Source of the DNA: JAXHLG01 sp046497225
GTDB lineage: Bacteria; Patescibacteriota; Minisyncoccia; Moranbacterales; DUUL01
Direction of reading: 5' to 3'
Assembly (NCBI GenBank): GCA_046497225.1
Contig: JAWOGA010000019.1
Span: forward strand, 1-5,356
DNA: 5,356 bases
Shown: positions 1 through 3,947 of the stretch, one piece after another
How the letters are laid out: every line of letters begins with the position of its first letter
Numbering within the stretch: position 1 is the first letter of the stretch
Position numbers and translations under genes: made by a program
Notes under the pieces: generated by a model
Seen by the model: only the letters and a program-made list of their open reading frames with translations
Database searches by the model: none
Told to the model about the DNA's origin: nothing

Positions 1-20
1 ATTTTTAATAAATTTATTTC

Positions 21-49
21 ATTTTATCATATCCAACCCCAAAAATCAA
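21..49 (-). promoter_or_regulatory. Putative promoter in repeat copy 1
   Basis: On the minus strand TTGATT (44-49) is followed after exactly 17 bp by TAAAAT (21-26), which matches the sigma-70 -10 consensus at 5 of 6 positions. A TG sits one base upstream of it (extended -10). Transcription would leave the window at its left edge, so the gene it serves is not visible. The call is pattern-based only. Confidence 0.45.
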
Positions 50-62
50 TCAAAAATTCATA
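35..62 (-). repeat. 28-bp direct repeat, copy 1 of 2
   Basis: The 28 bases at 35-62 are identical to 1723-1750, in the same orientation. After one mismatch three more bases agree. Weaker similarity continues to lower coordinates: both copies have a TAAAAT(T)GAAATAA-like string on the minus strand about 20-30 bp further on. The pair brackets the fic gene and its promoter at a distance of 1,688 bp. Read on the minus strand, the repeat is T-rich and contains a TTGATT hexamer that serves as -35 in a plausible promoter, so it may be a promoter module rather than a recombination site. Confidence 0.85.
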
Positions 63-114
63 TAAATCAGCATCAGCTAAAATCCAGTCCACCCAAACCC
101 ACACCCCAATCATC

Positions 115-142
115 TGTTTGCATGTATGCAAACATGCAAACA
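115..142. promoter_or_regulatory. Operator-like triple half-site (ATGCAAAC)
   Basis: TGTTTGCAT (115-123) and ATGCAAACA (126-134) form a perfect inverted repeat with a 2-bp spacer. A third copy, ATGCAAACA (134-142), follows directly in tandem, giving three half-sites within 28 bp. This is the arrangement of a binding site for a dimeric regulator plus one extra half-site. It lies about 65 bp upstream of the -35 of the minus-strand promoter in repeat copy 1, and just upstream of the plus-strand frame at 154. The cognate protein is not identifiable. Confidence 0.5.
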
Positions 143-153
143 AAGTATTTTGA

Positions 154-291
154 ATGCTAGAAGGAAGAATAACGGATAAAAAAAGGATATCTGCTATGAT
201 CTTCGGAATCCATGGACCGGGCTAGATCGTAAAATCAGAGATAACGCACCAATGGAACCCCGCTCCAGCTCAACTAAACGAAGAGCAATAA
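154..291 (+). pseudogene. Short reading frame with in-frame TAG, possible gene remnant
   Basis: A frame opens with ATG at 154, meets TAG at 223-225 after 23 codons (MLEGRITDKKRISAMIFGIH, then GPG), and continues uninterrupted for 21 more codons (ending HQWNPAPAQLNEEQ) to TAA at 289-291. The part from about 195 is clearly GC-richer than the surrounding spacer. An inner ATG at 196 has an AAAGGA at 182-187 at good spacing, which would give only a 9-residue peptide. The terminator-like hairpin at 281-340 overlaps its end, and the T-run at 331-340 is on the plus strand. It could be a decayed C-terminal fragment, a leader peptide, or chance. I do not recognise the protein. Confidence 0.25.
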
Positions 292-340
292 AAATGGTTG
301 CAGGAGGTTTCCTGCAGCCTAAGTGTCCCGGCTCTTTTTT
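281..340. terminator. Nested hairpin terminator, convergent region after fic
   Basis: An inner stem GGTTGCAGG (296-304) and CCTGCAGCC (311-319) closes the loop AGGTTT. On the plus strand all nine pairs form, with one G-U. An outer stem AAGAGC (281-286) with GCTCTT (331-336) encloses it and runs into a T-tract to 340 on the plus strand. On the minus strand the inner hairpin has one mismatch and is followed by ATTTTTATT, so it could also end the fic transcript, about 70 bp past the fic stop. The inner hairpin is related to the one at 1832-1862. Confidence 0.6.
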
Positions 341-386
341 GTGAAATTTCATTTAAAAAAATTTGGATTTTAATTAAATTTTTTGT

Positions 387-1517
387 TTATTCGCTTGTAA
401 ACAAATTGAGATATCGTTTATACCAAAATGTGCGGGCATATTCTTCTCCTTTGTTGCGTTGCTCTAAAATGCCGGTATCCACCAGCGCATTCACCAAGCT
501 ATTGGCGCTTTGGCGAGTCTGGCCTGTCCACTCCTGCACTTTTCGTACATTCACGATTGGAAGTTTATATAATTCCTTGAGAACTTTATTAGCAACTTCC
601 GCCCTGCGTCCAAGTTTTTGCACCTTAGCTATATCCTTTTCACGCAAGGATTCAATGTTGCGAGCGGTATCTATTGCTCTTTCGGCAACAGCCGCAACAC
701 CTTCAAAGAAAAAGTCGAGCCATGGCATTATTTCACTTTTGTTGTGATATGCATGAAGTGCATCAAAGTAAGTTTCTCGATGACGCATAAAATATTCCGA
801 AAGATATAGCACCGGTTTTTCAAGAATTCCTTGATGGCACAGATAAAAAGTGATCAGCAACCGCCCGGTTCGGCCGTTTCCATCAAGAAAAGGGTGCAGC
901 GTTTCAAACTGAGCGTGCGCCAGTCCTGTTTTTACAAGCGGAGGCATCGTATCTTCTTCATGTAAAAATTTTTCAAGATCACCGAGTCCGCGTTTCATTT
1001 CTTCGACAGGAGGCGGAACATAGCGAGCATTTTTGAAAGAAGTTCCGCCTATCCAATTCTGGCTTTTTCTAAATTCTCCGGGCGTCTTCCCCGGCGCGTC
1101 TCCAGTTCCCTCAAGAAGTGTACGGTGAACTTCTCTAATTAACCTTAAAGACAATGGAAAATCATCAAGCCGTTGCAAACCGTAATTCATAGCTTTAATG
1201 TAGTGAATAATTCTGTCCACATCCTCGGGTATTTCTTTAGATAATTCAACCTCGGCATCAAGCGAGTCCACCATTGTTGCGCGAGTGCCTTCAATTTCAC
1301 TTGAAAGAGCGGCTTCCTTCCTGATATACATGAAAATAAAAAAATCAAGATCGGGGAGAAGTTGTGTAATACCATCAAGTTTTCCCAATAACAAATTTGC
1401 GCGAGCATGAATCTTCTCGCTTTCTGTAGGCAAATTTACACGCTTCTCGGGAGGGAAGGTGTTCGGCACCAACGCCTTAAAGCCTTGCGGCTGCTGAACA
1501 AATTTTCCGATCTCCAT
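387..1517 (-). CDS. fic: Class II Fic family AMP-transferase with C-terminal winged helix
   Basis: A 376-residue protein of the Fic family, which modifies hydroxyl side chains of target proteins, usually with AMP from ATP. The core motif HPFLDGNGRTGR is complete at residues 208-219 (catalytic His208, phosphate-binding GNGR). The flap that docks the target is around 157-170 (IGGTS...YVPPP). An N-terminal domain carries SSEIEG at 72-77, matching the inhibitory (S/T)xxxE(G/N) helix of class II Fic proteins, with Glu76 as the expected inhibitory residue; no separate antitoxin gene is needed or seen. Residues 310-360 look like a winged helix (recognition region near VRKVQEWTGQTRQSANS). Length and domain order resemble the Shewanella SoFic type. 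The ATG at 1517 was chosen because the N-terminus fits the family; there is no strong Shine-Dalgarno. The gene stands alone, with phased operator-like sites at its promoter that suggest autoregulation. The target protein is unknown. Confidence 0.95.
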   Translation of the reverse strand: MEIGKFVQQPQGFKALVPNTFPPEKRVNLPTESEKIHARANLLLGKLDGITQLLPDLDFFIFMYIRKEAALSSEIEGTRATMVDSLDAEVELSKEIPEDVDRIIHYIKAMNYGLQRLDDFPLSLRLIREVHRTLLEGTGDAPGKTPGEFRKSQNWIGGTSFKNARYVPPPVEEMKRGLGDLEKFLHEEDTMPPLVKTGLAHAQFETLHPFLDGNGRTGRLLITFYLCHQGILEKPVLYLSEYFMRHRETYFDALHAYHNKSEIMPWLDFFFEGVAAVAERAIDTARNIESLREKDIAKVQKLGRRAEVANKVLKELYKLPIVNVRKVQEWTGQTRQSANSLVNALVDTGILEQRNKGEEYARTFWYKRYLNLFTSE

Positions 1518-1519
1518 AA

Positions 1520-1589
1520 CTTTTACATCTTACAGAATAATGTAAAAGAAAATTAACATTTCTTTTACATCTTGTCAATGGTTGTAAAA
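1520..1589. promoter_or_regulatory. Tandem inverted-repeat operators over the fic promoter
   Basis: Operator 1 is CTTTTACAT (1520-1528) with ATGTAAAAG (1540-1548): 9-bp perfect arms and an 11-bp spacer. Operator 2 is TTTTACA (1563-1569) with TGTAAAA (1583-1589). The four TTTTACA/TGTAAAA half-sites start at 1521, 1541, 1563 and 1583, spaced 20, 22 and 20 bp, close to two helical turns each, so all face one side of the DNA. CTTTTACATCTT also recurs as a 12-bp direct repeat 42 bp apart (1520 and 1562). They enclose the -35 and the transcription start region. The obvious candidate binder is the Fic protein's own winged-helix domain; this is inference. Confidence 0.7.
1550..1578 (-). promoter_or_regulatory. 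fic promoter (consensus -35, extended -10)
   Basis: On the minus strand a perfect TTGACA (1573-1578) is followed after 17 bp by TAATTT (1550-1555), with TG one base before it (extended -10). The predicted start near 1543 leaves a leader of about 26 nt before the fic ATG. The -35 lies between the two half-sites of one inverted repeat and the -10 between the two inverted repeats, so bound protein would cover both elements. Confidence 0.65.
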
Positions 1590-1700
1590 CTTTTGTTTAT
1601 TTACTATTTTACTAAAATTTCCCTTTAATAATCTCTCAAAATCTTTTCTATCTGATAAATATCGCTTCAAAATATCTTTAATTATTGCTATCCCCTTATT
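1575..1700 (-). CDS. Possible small ORF upstream of fic, start uncertain
   Basis: Following a TGA at 1701-1703, a frame of 41 sense codons runs to a TGA at 1575-1577, overlapping the fic -35 hexamer. The reading (for example KDILKRYLSDRKDFERLLKG, then NFSKIVNKQKFYNH) has a balanced, helix-like charged composition rather than simple AT translation. There is no ATG; an AAGGGG at 1692-1697 is well placed for a rare ATA or ATT start at 1680-1685, and the first TTG is at 1668-1670. A promoter with TATAAT (1710-1715) lies directly upstream. It may be a small protein, the remnant of a gene once paired with fic, or chance in AT-rich DNA. Confidence 0.25.
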   Translation of the reverse strand, partial: NKGIAIIKDILKRYLSDRKDFERLLKGNFSKIVNKQKFYNH

Positions 1701-1709
1701 TCAATTTTA

Positions 1710-1737
1710 ATTATAATATATAAACCCCAAAAATCAA
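1710..1737 (-). promoter_or_regulatory. Putative promoter in repeat copy 2
   Basis: On the minus strand TTGATT (1732-1737, inside the 28-bp repeat) is followed after 16 bp by a perfect TATAAT (1710-1715). It points toward fic, about 190 bp upstream of the fic ATG, and would transcribe the 1575-1700 frame and the fic operators. It would be a second, distal fic promoter if real. Confidence 0.5.
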
Positions 1738-1750
1738 TCAAAAATTCATA
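1723..1750 (-). repeat. 28-bp direct repeat, copy 2 of 2
   Basis: Identical over 28 bp to 35-62, in the same orientation. Flanking similarity continues on the low-coordinate side toward about 1695. As in copy 1, a palindromic sequence and then a hairpin with the core GGAGGTTTCC lie at higher coordinates, so the two regions share an order of parts although the sequence between the parts differs in length and content. Confidence 0.85.
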
Positions 1751-1768
1751 CAAAAGGGGTATCCTTTC

Positions 1769-1794
1769 ACTACCATATAACGTAATATGGTAGT
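1769..1794. promoter_or_regulatory. 26-bp near-perfect palindrome, operator-like
   Basis: ACTACCATAT (1769-1778) pairs with ATATGGTAGT (1785-1794) around a centre AACGTA in which ACGT is itself symmetric; 12 of the 13 base pairs are symmetric. It centres about 46 bp upstream of the -35 hexamer in repeat copy 2, a position typical for an activator or for a divergent control site. No T-tract follows on either strand, so a terminator is unlikely. The binding protein is unknown. Confidence 0.55.
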
Positions 1795-1829
1795 ATTGAT
1801 ATATTTAGCACAGAAAAAATCAACAAAAA

Positions 1830-1864
1830 AAGGCTGTAGGCTGTAGGAGGTTTCCCGTAGCCTT
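1830..1864 (-). terminator. Terminator-like hairpin with GGAGGTTTCC core
   Basis: AAGGCT (1830-1835) pairs with AGCCTT (1859-1864); on the minus strand the stem runs directly into a T-tract (complement of 1825-1831). An overlapping stem uses GGCTGTAGG (1839-less register, the word GGCTGTA being tandemly repeated at 1832 and 1839) around the loop AGGTTT. The core AGGAGGTTTCC is identical to that of the hairpin at 296-319, with stem changes partly preserved as G-U pairs. It would act as a second terminator behind the 202-aa gene. Confidence 0.5.
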
Positions 1865-1885
1865 CTTAAAATCAAAAGCAAAATT

Positions 1886-1918
1886 AAAAGGCTTGATCTG
1901 ATTCAGACCAAGCCTTTT
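1886..1918 (-). terminator. Strong intrinsic terminator of the 202-aa gene
   Basis: AAAAGGCTTG (1886-1895) pairs perfectly with CAAGCCTTTT (1909-1918). The inner part extends with TCTG (1897-1900) and CAGA (1904-1907) around ATT. The one irregular pair (A1896/C1908) becomes G-U in minus-strand RNA but a mismatch in plus-strand RNA, which favours minus-strand transcription. T-rich sequence follows on both strands. It begins about 20 bp past the stop of the 202-aa gene. Confidence 0.85.
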
Positions 1919-1936
1919 TTCTTTTTTGGGGAGTGT

Positions 1937-2545
1937 CTAGTCAATTCTAATTATATTCGCTCCCCGGCGGTGAGTAACCACAACCTGTTCTCCCGCGTGT
2001 TCCCACTCGGGAAAATAAATAAATCCTATCAAAAAATAATCATGTTTACCGCAAAACTTTTTTGCGGCTTTATGAGCTTTGACAGGCGCGCTTCTCTTGG
2101 AAATTTTCAAGAGAAATTCTTCAATTTCAACAACGCTTTTGACTTTATGAGCTATAATTTTAACCCCCTTTTTTCCTGTATCGTCAGCAAGGTTATAGCT
2201 AACCTCAACGATATATTCCGGGATTCCTTGAACAAGGATTTTTTTCCAAATCTGTATACCACTGTCAACTTCTCGATAAGAACCGGGGTTTGTTGCCGAC
2301 TCGCTACAAACGATAGGATCCACCTCTACAAAGAACTCATTAGAATAAACCAGCCACACCTTCCTGCCATTGTCTCGGCAGAAAGACTGAGAGTGATAAT
2401 TCTCAACATAGGGTTTTTGACTGAGTAAATTTTCATCCACCTTCTTCACCCCGACTTCAACATGTTCCAAATTAGTCATGCGAAAAAAATTCTTAGCAAT
2501 TTTTTCTGCCGCAGGAAACTGTCGAAAAAATTTCTGCTTGCTCAT
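1937..2545 (-). CDS. Conserved-looking hypothetical protein, 202 aa
   Basis: I do not recognise the family. The start was set at the ATG at 2543-2545 (MSKQKFFRQF) because GGAGG lies five to six bases upstream; an in-frame ATG at 2572 would add nine residues but would place the Shine-Dalgarno inside the gene. The product has no signal peptide or membrane segment and looks cytoplasmic. It starts with a basic amphipathic stretch (1-23), then alternates hydrophobic and polar residues as in a beta-rich fold (60-135), then has a probable helix (137-150), a lysine-rich linker (149-163) and another hydrophobic strand region (169-178). Three cysteines (56, 80, 165) do not form a known motif. It is a single-gene unit with its own terminator and a long, structured leader. 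The stop is TAG. Confidence 0.8.
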   Translation of the reverse strand: MSKQKFFRQFPAAEKIAKNFFRMTNLEHVEVGVKKVDENLLSQKPYVENYHSQSFCRDNGRKVWLVYSNEFFVEVDPIVCSESATNPGSYREVDSGIQIWKKILVQGIPEYIVEVSYNLADDTGKKGVKIIAHKVKSVVEIEEFLLKISKRSAPVKAHKAAKKFCGKHDYFLIGFIYFPEWEHAGEQVVVTHRRGANIIRID

Positions 2546-2550
2546 AAGAA

Positions 2551-2556
2551 CCTCCA
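2551..2556 (-). promoter_or_regulatory. Shine-Dalgarno that sets the 202-aa gene start
   Basis: On the minus strand the string GGAGGTTCTT directly precedes the ATG at 2543-2545. This is the strongest Shine-Dalgarno among the minus-strand genes and excludes the longer frame starting at 2572, since this site would lie within it. Confidence 0.75.
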
Positions 2557-2560
2557 TGAG

Positions 2561-2587
2561 CTTTAAGGGCACCGCCCTATTTTAAAG
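2561..2587 (-). promoter_or_regulatory. Leader hairpin just upstream of the Shine-Dalgarno
   Basis: AGGGC (2566-2570) and GCCCT (2574-2578) enclose a three-base loop, and CTTTAA (2561-2566) can pair with the TTAAAG at 2582-2587 across a small bulge. The structure ends about five bases from the GGAGG of the 202-aa gene, so in RNA it could affect ribosome access. It could also be incidental. Confidence 0.35.
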
Positions 2588-2605
2588 AAACAAGCAAATC
2601 ACCAT

Positions 2606-2660
2606 AATTTACTTGCCATTTGGATCAATCCTTTTTGCTGACTTAAATGGCAAGTGAATT
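2606..2660. repeat. 16-bp inverted repeat in the leader of the 202-aa gene
   Basis: The arms 2606-2621 and 2645-2660 are complementary at 15 of 16 positions, including a perfect 11-bp core, ACTTGCCATTT with AAATGGCAAGT. The one exception is T-G on the plus strand. The 23-bp spacer contains a small hairpin, GGAT (2622-2625) with ATCC (2628-2631). There is no clear T-tract on either side. It may be a cis-regulatory element of the 202-aa gene, a protein-binding site, or the remains of a miniature inverted-repeat element. Confidence 0.6.
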
Positions 2661-2720
2661 TTGAAAATCAAAAAACAAATAAATCCATAAATGCTCTATT
2701 TTCAATTGAAATAGTTTTAA

Positions 2721-2749
2721 ATACTGGCACATATTATCAAATTTGTCAA
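2721..2749 (-). promoter_or_regulatory. Tentative promoter of the 202-aa gene
   Basis: On the minus strand a perfect TTGACA (2744-2749) is followed after 17 bp by CAGTAT (2721-2726), a poor -10, though with TG one base before it. The -35 shares the context ACCATTGACAA with the fic promoter. A start near 2714 would give a leader of about 170 nt containing both structures described above. Confidence 0.3.
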
Positions 2750-2951
2750 TGGTAGCGGGTCGTGCCCAAATAGAAGATACAATACATTTTAGGATTTTTG
2801 GGAAATATATATTTTTTGCATTGCCCTTTTTAGGTGATGCGGATCATTCAGCAGGCTTGGTTTAAATAGGGGTTGCTAGCAATAAAGTTTCTTTTAAATT
2901 TAATTTAATCCAAAACTTTCCCTTATTTTACCATCTGTGCTCTAAAAATCC

Positions 2952-2983
2952 AACAAAAAGAACCGATCCGGGCGGATCGGTTC
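2952..2983 (-). terminator. Intrinsic terminator of the acidic-protein gene
   Basis: GAACCGATCC (2960-2969) pairs perfectly with GGATCGGTTC (2974-2983), a ten-base-pair GC-rich stem with a GGGC loop. On the minus strand the stem is followed by TTTTTGTTG. It lies about 140 bp past the stop of the gene ending at 3124, so that transcript carries a long 3' region. Confidence 0.85.
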
Positions 2984-3037
2984 GGTGGGATAAAATCTTT
3001 CAGATGCGGGTTGATATAAAAAATCAGAAATCAACTT

Positions 3038-3116
3038 GCTCGGCAAGACTTGCCGGGCATCGCTAAGCGCAAGGCAGATTTGCCGCAATTTCCGTTTGTT
3101 GAGACTTGCCTGTCTC
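3038..3116. repeat. Cluster of small palindromes built on CTTGCC
   Basis: Three adjacent hairpins share one word: CGGCAAG-A-CTTGCCG (3041-3055, extended to GC at 3038-3058), GGCA/TGCC (3073-3084), and GAGAC/GTCTC around TTGCCT (3101-3116). ACTTGCC also occurs in the 2606-2660 inverted repeat. The cluster sits in the 3' untranslated region of the acidic-protein gene. It resembles short repetitive extragenic palindromes; a role in RNA stability is possible but only inferred. Confidence 0.45.
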
Positions 3117-3123
3117 AGTTGGT

Positions 3124-3759
3124 TTAGCTCTCGAGGCGAACGTCTAATTCTATAGTTTGCGGCCTATCGCCCAGCTCCTCTTCCTCGCCGACAAAAATTC
3201 CCATATTGGCGGAATAGGTTTTTCCGTCCATTTCAAAATCATACCAGTACCTATAGGAGTTTGAATCTACGTCGGTGGAAGTGATTTCGCCGCCTTCTTC
3301 CAAAATCCCTTCTCTGATTTGTCCGGCTTGTTCCATGTCAATCACTTCCGGAACGATATAGTCGTAATCGGCTAAAAATTCAAATTTGGGGTCAGCGGGT
3401 TCGGCGGTGGAGTCGGTATCGGTCAACTTCACTTCCTCAAACACGCTTGTTAAAATTCTTTTCGTGATTTCGTGGATCTTTTCATTCGGTCCGGCAATGG
3501 CGGGCACCTCTTTTGCTTCAAGGTAAGGATTGACTTTATCAGTCTCCTCTTCCTCTTCTTCGGCCTCTTCTTCCTCCTTTGTATCTGAAACTTCTTCTTC
3601 GGCCGGAGTTGTATTTTCTTCTTCAGAGATGTTCAAATCTTGAGCCATCCTCTCTTGTTCTTGGTCTTGGCTTTGGTCTTGTTGGGAGTAAAGATACCAG
3701 CCTCCCGCTATTAGAATGACTATAGCCAGGACGGTGATAATCGTCGTTGATTTTTTCAT
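3124..3759 (-). CDS. Membrane-anchored acidic protein of unknown function, 211 aa
   Basis: The N-terminus (MKKSTT) is followed by a hydrophobic segment at about 7-24, with no obvious signal-peptidase site, so a single-pass anchor with the rest outside the cytoplasm is likely. Residues 25-75 are a low-complexity Gln/Glu linker, including a Glu run at 62-72 broken only by Ala66. A folded-looking domain follows (80-211) with aromatic patches such as YRYWYDFEMDGKTYSANMGI at 169-188. The whole domain is strongly acidic. I recognise no family; many small extracytoplasmic proteins in this kind of organism look alike. The ATG at 3759 is the only sensible start; it has no Shine-Dalgarno, but a promoter lies about 50 bp upstream. 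The gene is a single unit with its own terminator. Confidence 0.8.
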   Translation of the reverse strand: MKKSTTIITVLAIVILIAGGWYLYSQQDQSQDQEQERMAQDLNISEEENTTPAEEEVSDTKEEEEAEEEEEETDKVNPYLEAKEVPAIAGPNEKIHEITKRILTSVFEEVKLTDTDSTAEPADPKFEFLADYDYIVPEVIDMEQAGQIREGILEEGGEITSTDVDSNSYRYWYDFEMDGKTYSANMGIFVGEEEELGDRPQTIELDVRLES

Positions 3760-3807
3760 AATAAAAATTTAATGATTATCTTATTTATTAAATCGACCTT
3801 TGGCCCC

Positions 3808-3836
3808 ACTCTAACGTTTTTTGTTTTAGATTTCAA
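3808..3836 (-). promoter_or_regulatory. Putative promoter of the acidic-protein gene
   Basis: On the minus strand TTGAAA (3831-3836) is followed after 17 bp by TAGAGT (3808-3813), matching the consensus at 5/6 and 4/6 positions. The predicted start near 3801 gives a leader of about 40 nt. Confidence 0.45.
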
Positions 3837-3904
3837 CCCTTTGTTGAAGAATCTCTTATTGAAGAACGAAGATCCGATCCATAAAAAAGCTGCGCTTGAT
3901 TAAG

Positions 3905-3928
3905 TGTATCACGCTACCGCATGATACA
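3905..3928 (-). terminator. Hairpin after the acetyltransferase gene, possible terminator
   Basis: TGTATCA (3905-3911) and TGATACA (3922-3928) form an inverted repeat. In minus-strand RNA the stem extends to ten pairs (one U-G) closed by a four-base loop; in plus-strand RNA one pair is broken, favouring the minus strand. The hairpin is 20 bp past the acetyltransferase stop. The T-run is not adjacent: a second small stem, AAGC/GCTT, with TTTTTT follows at about 3884-3898. The symmetric arms could equally be an operator. Confidence 0.4.
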
Positions 3929-3947
3929 TTGAAAATTAAGCCCGAAT

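Larger units (their letters stand above)
1..386. other. Spacer downstream of fic with regulatory repeats
   Basis: No convincing gene lies here. From left to right it holds a minus-strand promoter-like element inside a 28-bp direct repeat (21-62), three copies of an 8-bp word arranged as an operator (115-142), a GC-richer stretch with a short plus-strand reading frame interrupted by TAG (154-291), a terminator-like nested hairpin (281-340), and an extremely AT-rich tail next to the fic stop. That tail contains an AT-only inverted repeat (AAAAAATTT at 356-364, AAATTTTTT at 376-384), which alone would make a poor terminator. The GC-richer stretch stands out from its surroundings and may be a decayed gene fragment. 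Confidence 0.6.
1518..1936. other. Spacer between fic and the 202-aa gene
   Basis: This 419-bp AT-rich spacer holds, in minus-strand order from the right, two terminator-type hairpins (1886-1918 and 1830-1864), a 26-bp near-perfect palindrome (1769-1794), the second copy of the 28-bp repeat with an associated promoter (1710-1750), a possible 41-codon ORF (1575-1700) and the fic operator-promoter (1520-1589). A plus-strand frame of 19 codons from the ATG at 1787 lacks a Shine-Dalgarno and was not called. Confidence 0.6.
2546..3123. other. Spacer between the 202-aa gene and the acidic membrane protein
   Basis: This 578-bp stretch contains the structured leader and tentative promoter of the 202-aa gene (2546-2749), a featureless AT-rich part (about 2760-2950) in which I see only a 38-codon plus-strand frame without Shine-Dalgarno (2749-2865), the terminator of the acidic-protein gene (2952-2983) and a cluster of small GGCAAG/CTTGCC hairpins in the 3' region of that gene (3038-3116). 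Confidence 0.6.

Noticed and set aside
298..809. Plus-strand open frames opposite the 3' half of fic
   Set aside because: They lie antisense to a complete Fic gene with intact motifs and have no Shine-Dalgarno; they are shadows.
1970..2428. 152-codon plus-strand frame inside the 202-aa gene
   Set aside because: The minus-strand gene has a consensus Shine-Dalgarno and matching terminator; the plus frame has neither.
2546..2572. Longer start for the 202-aa gene at 2572
   Set aside because: It would put the GGAGG ribosome binding site within the coding region, and it lacks its own.
2750..2760. TGGTAGCGGGT, which resembles the complement of a tRNA 3' end with CCA
   Set aside because: No T-arm (GTTC) or matching 5' acceptor strand is found next to it on the minus strand, so neither a tRNA nor a convincing tRNA attachment-site remnant is supported.
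2749..2865. 38-codon plus-strand frame (MVAGRAQIEDTIHFRIFGK...)
   Set aside because: It has an ATG but no Shine-Dalgarno or promoter, overlaps the tentative minus-strand promoter, and matches nothing I recognise. It stays possible as a fragment but is not supported.
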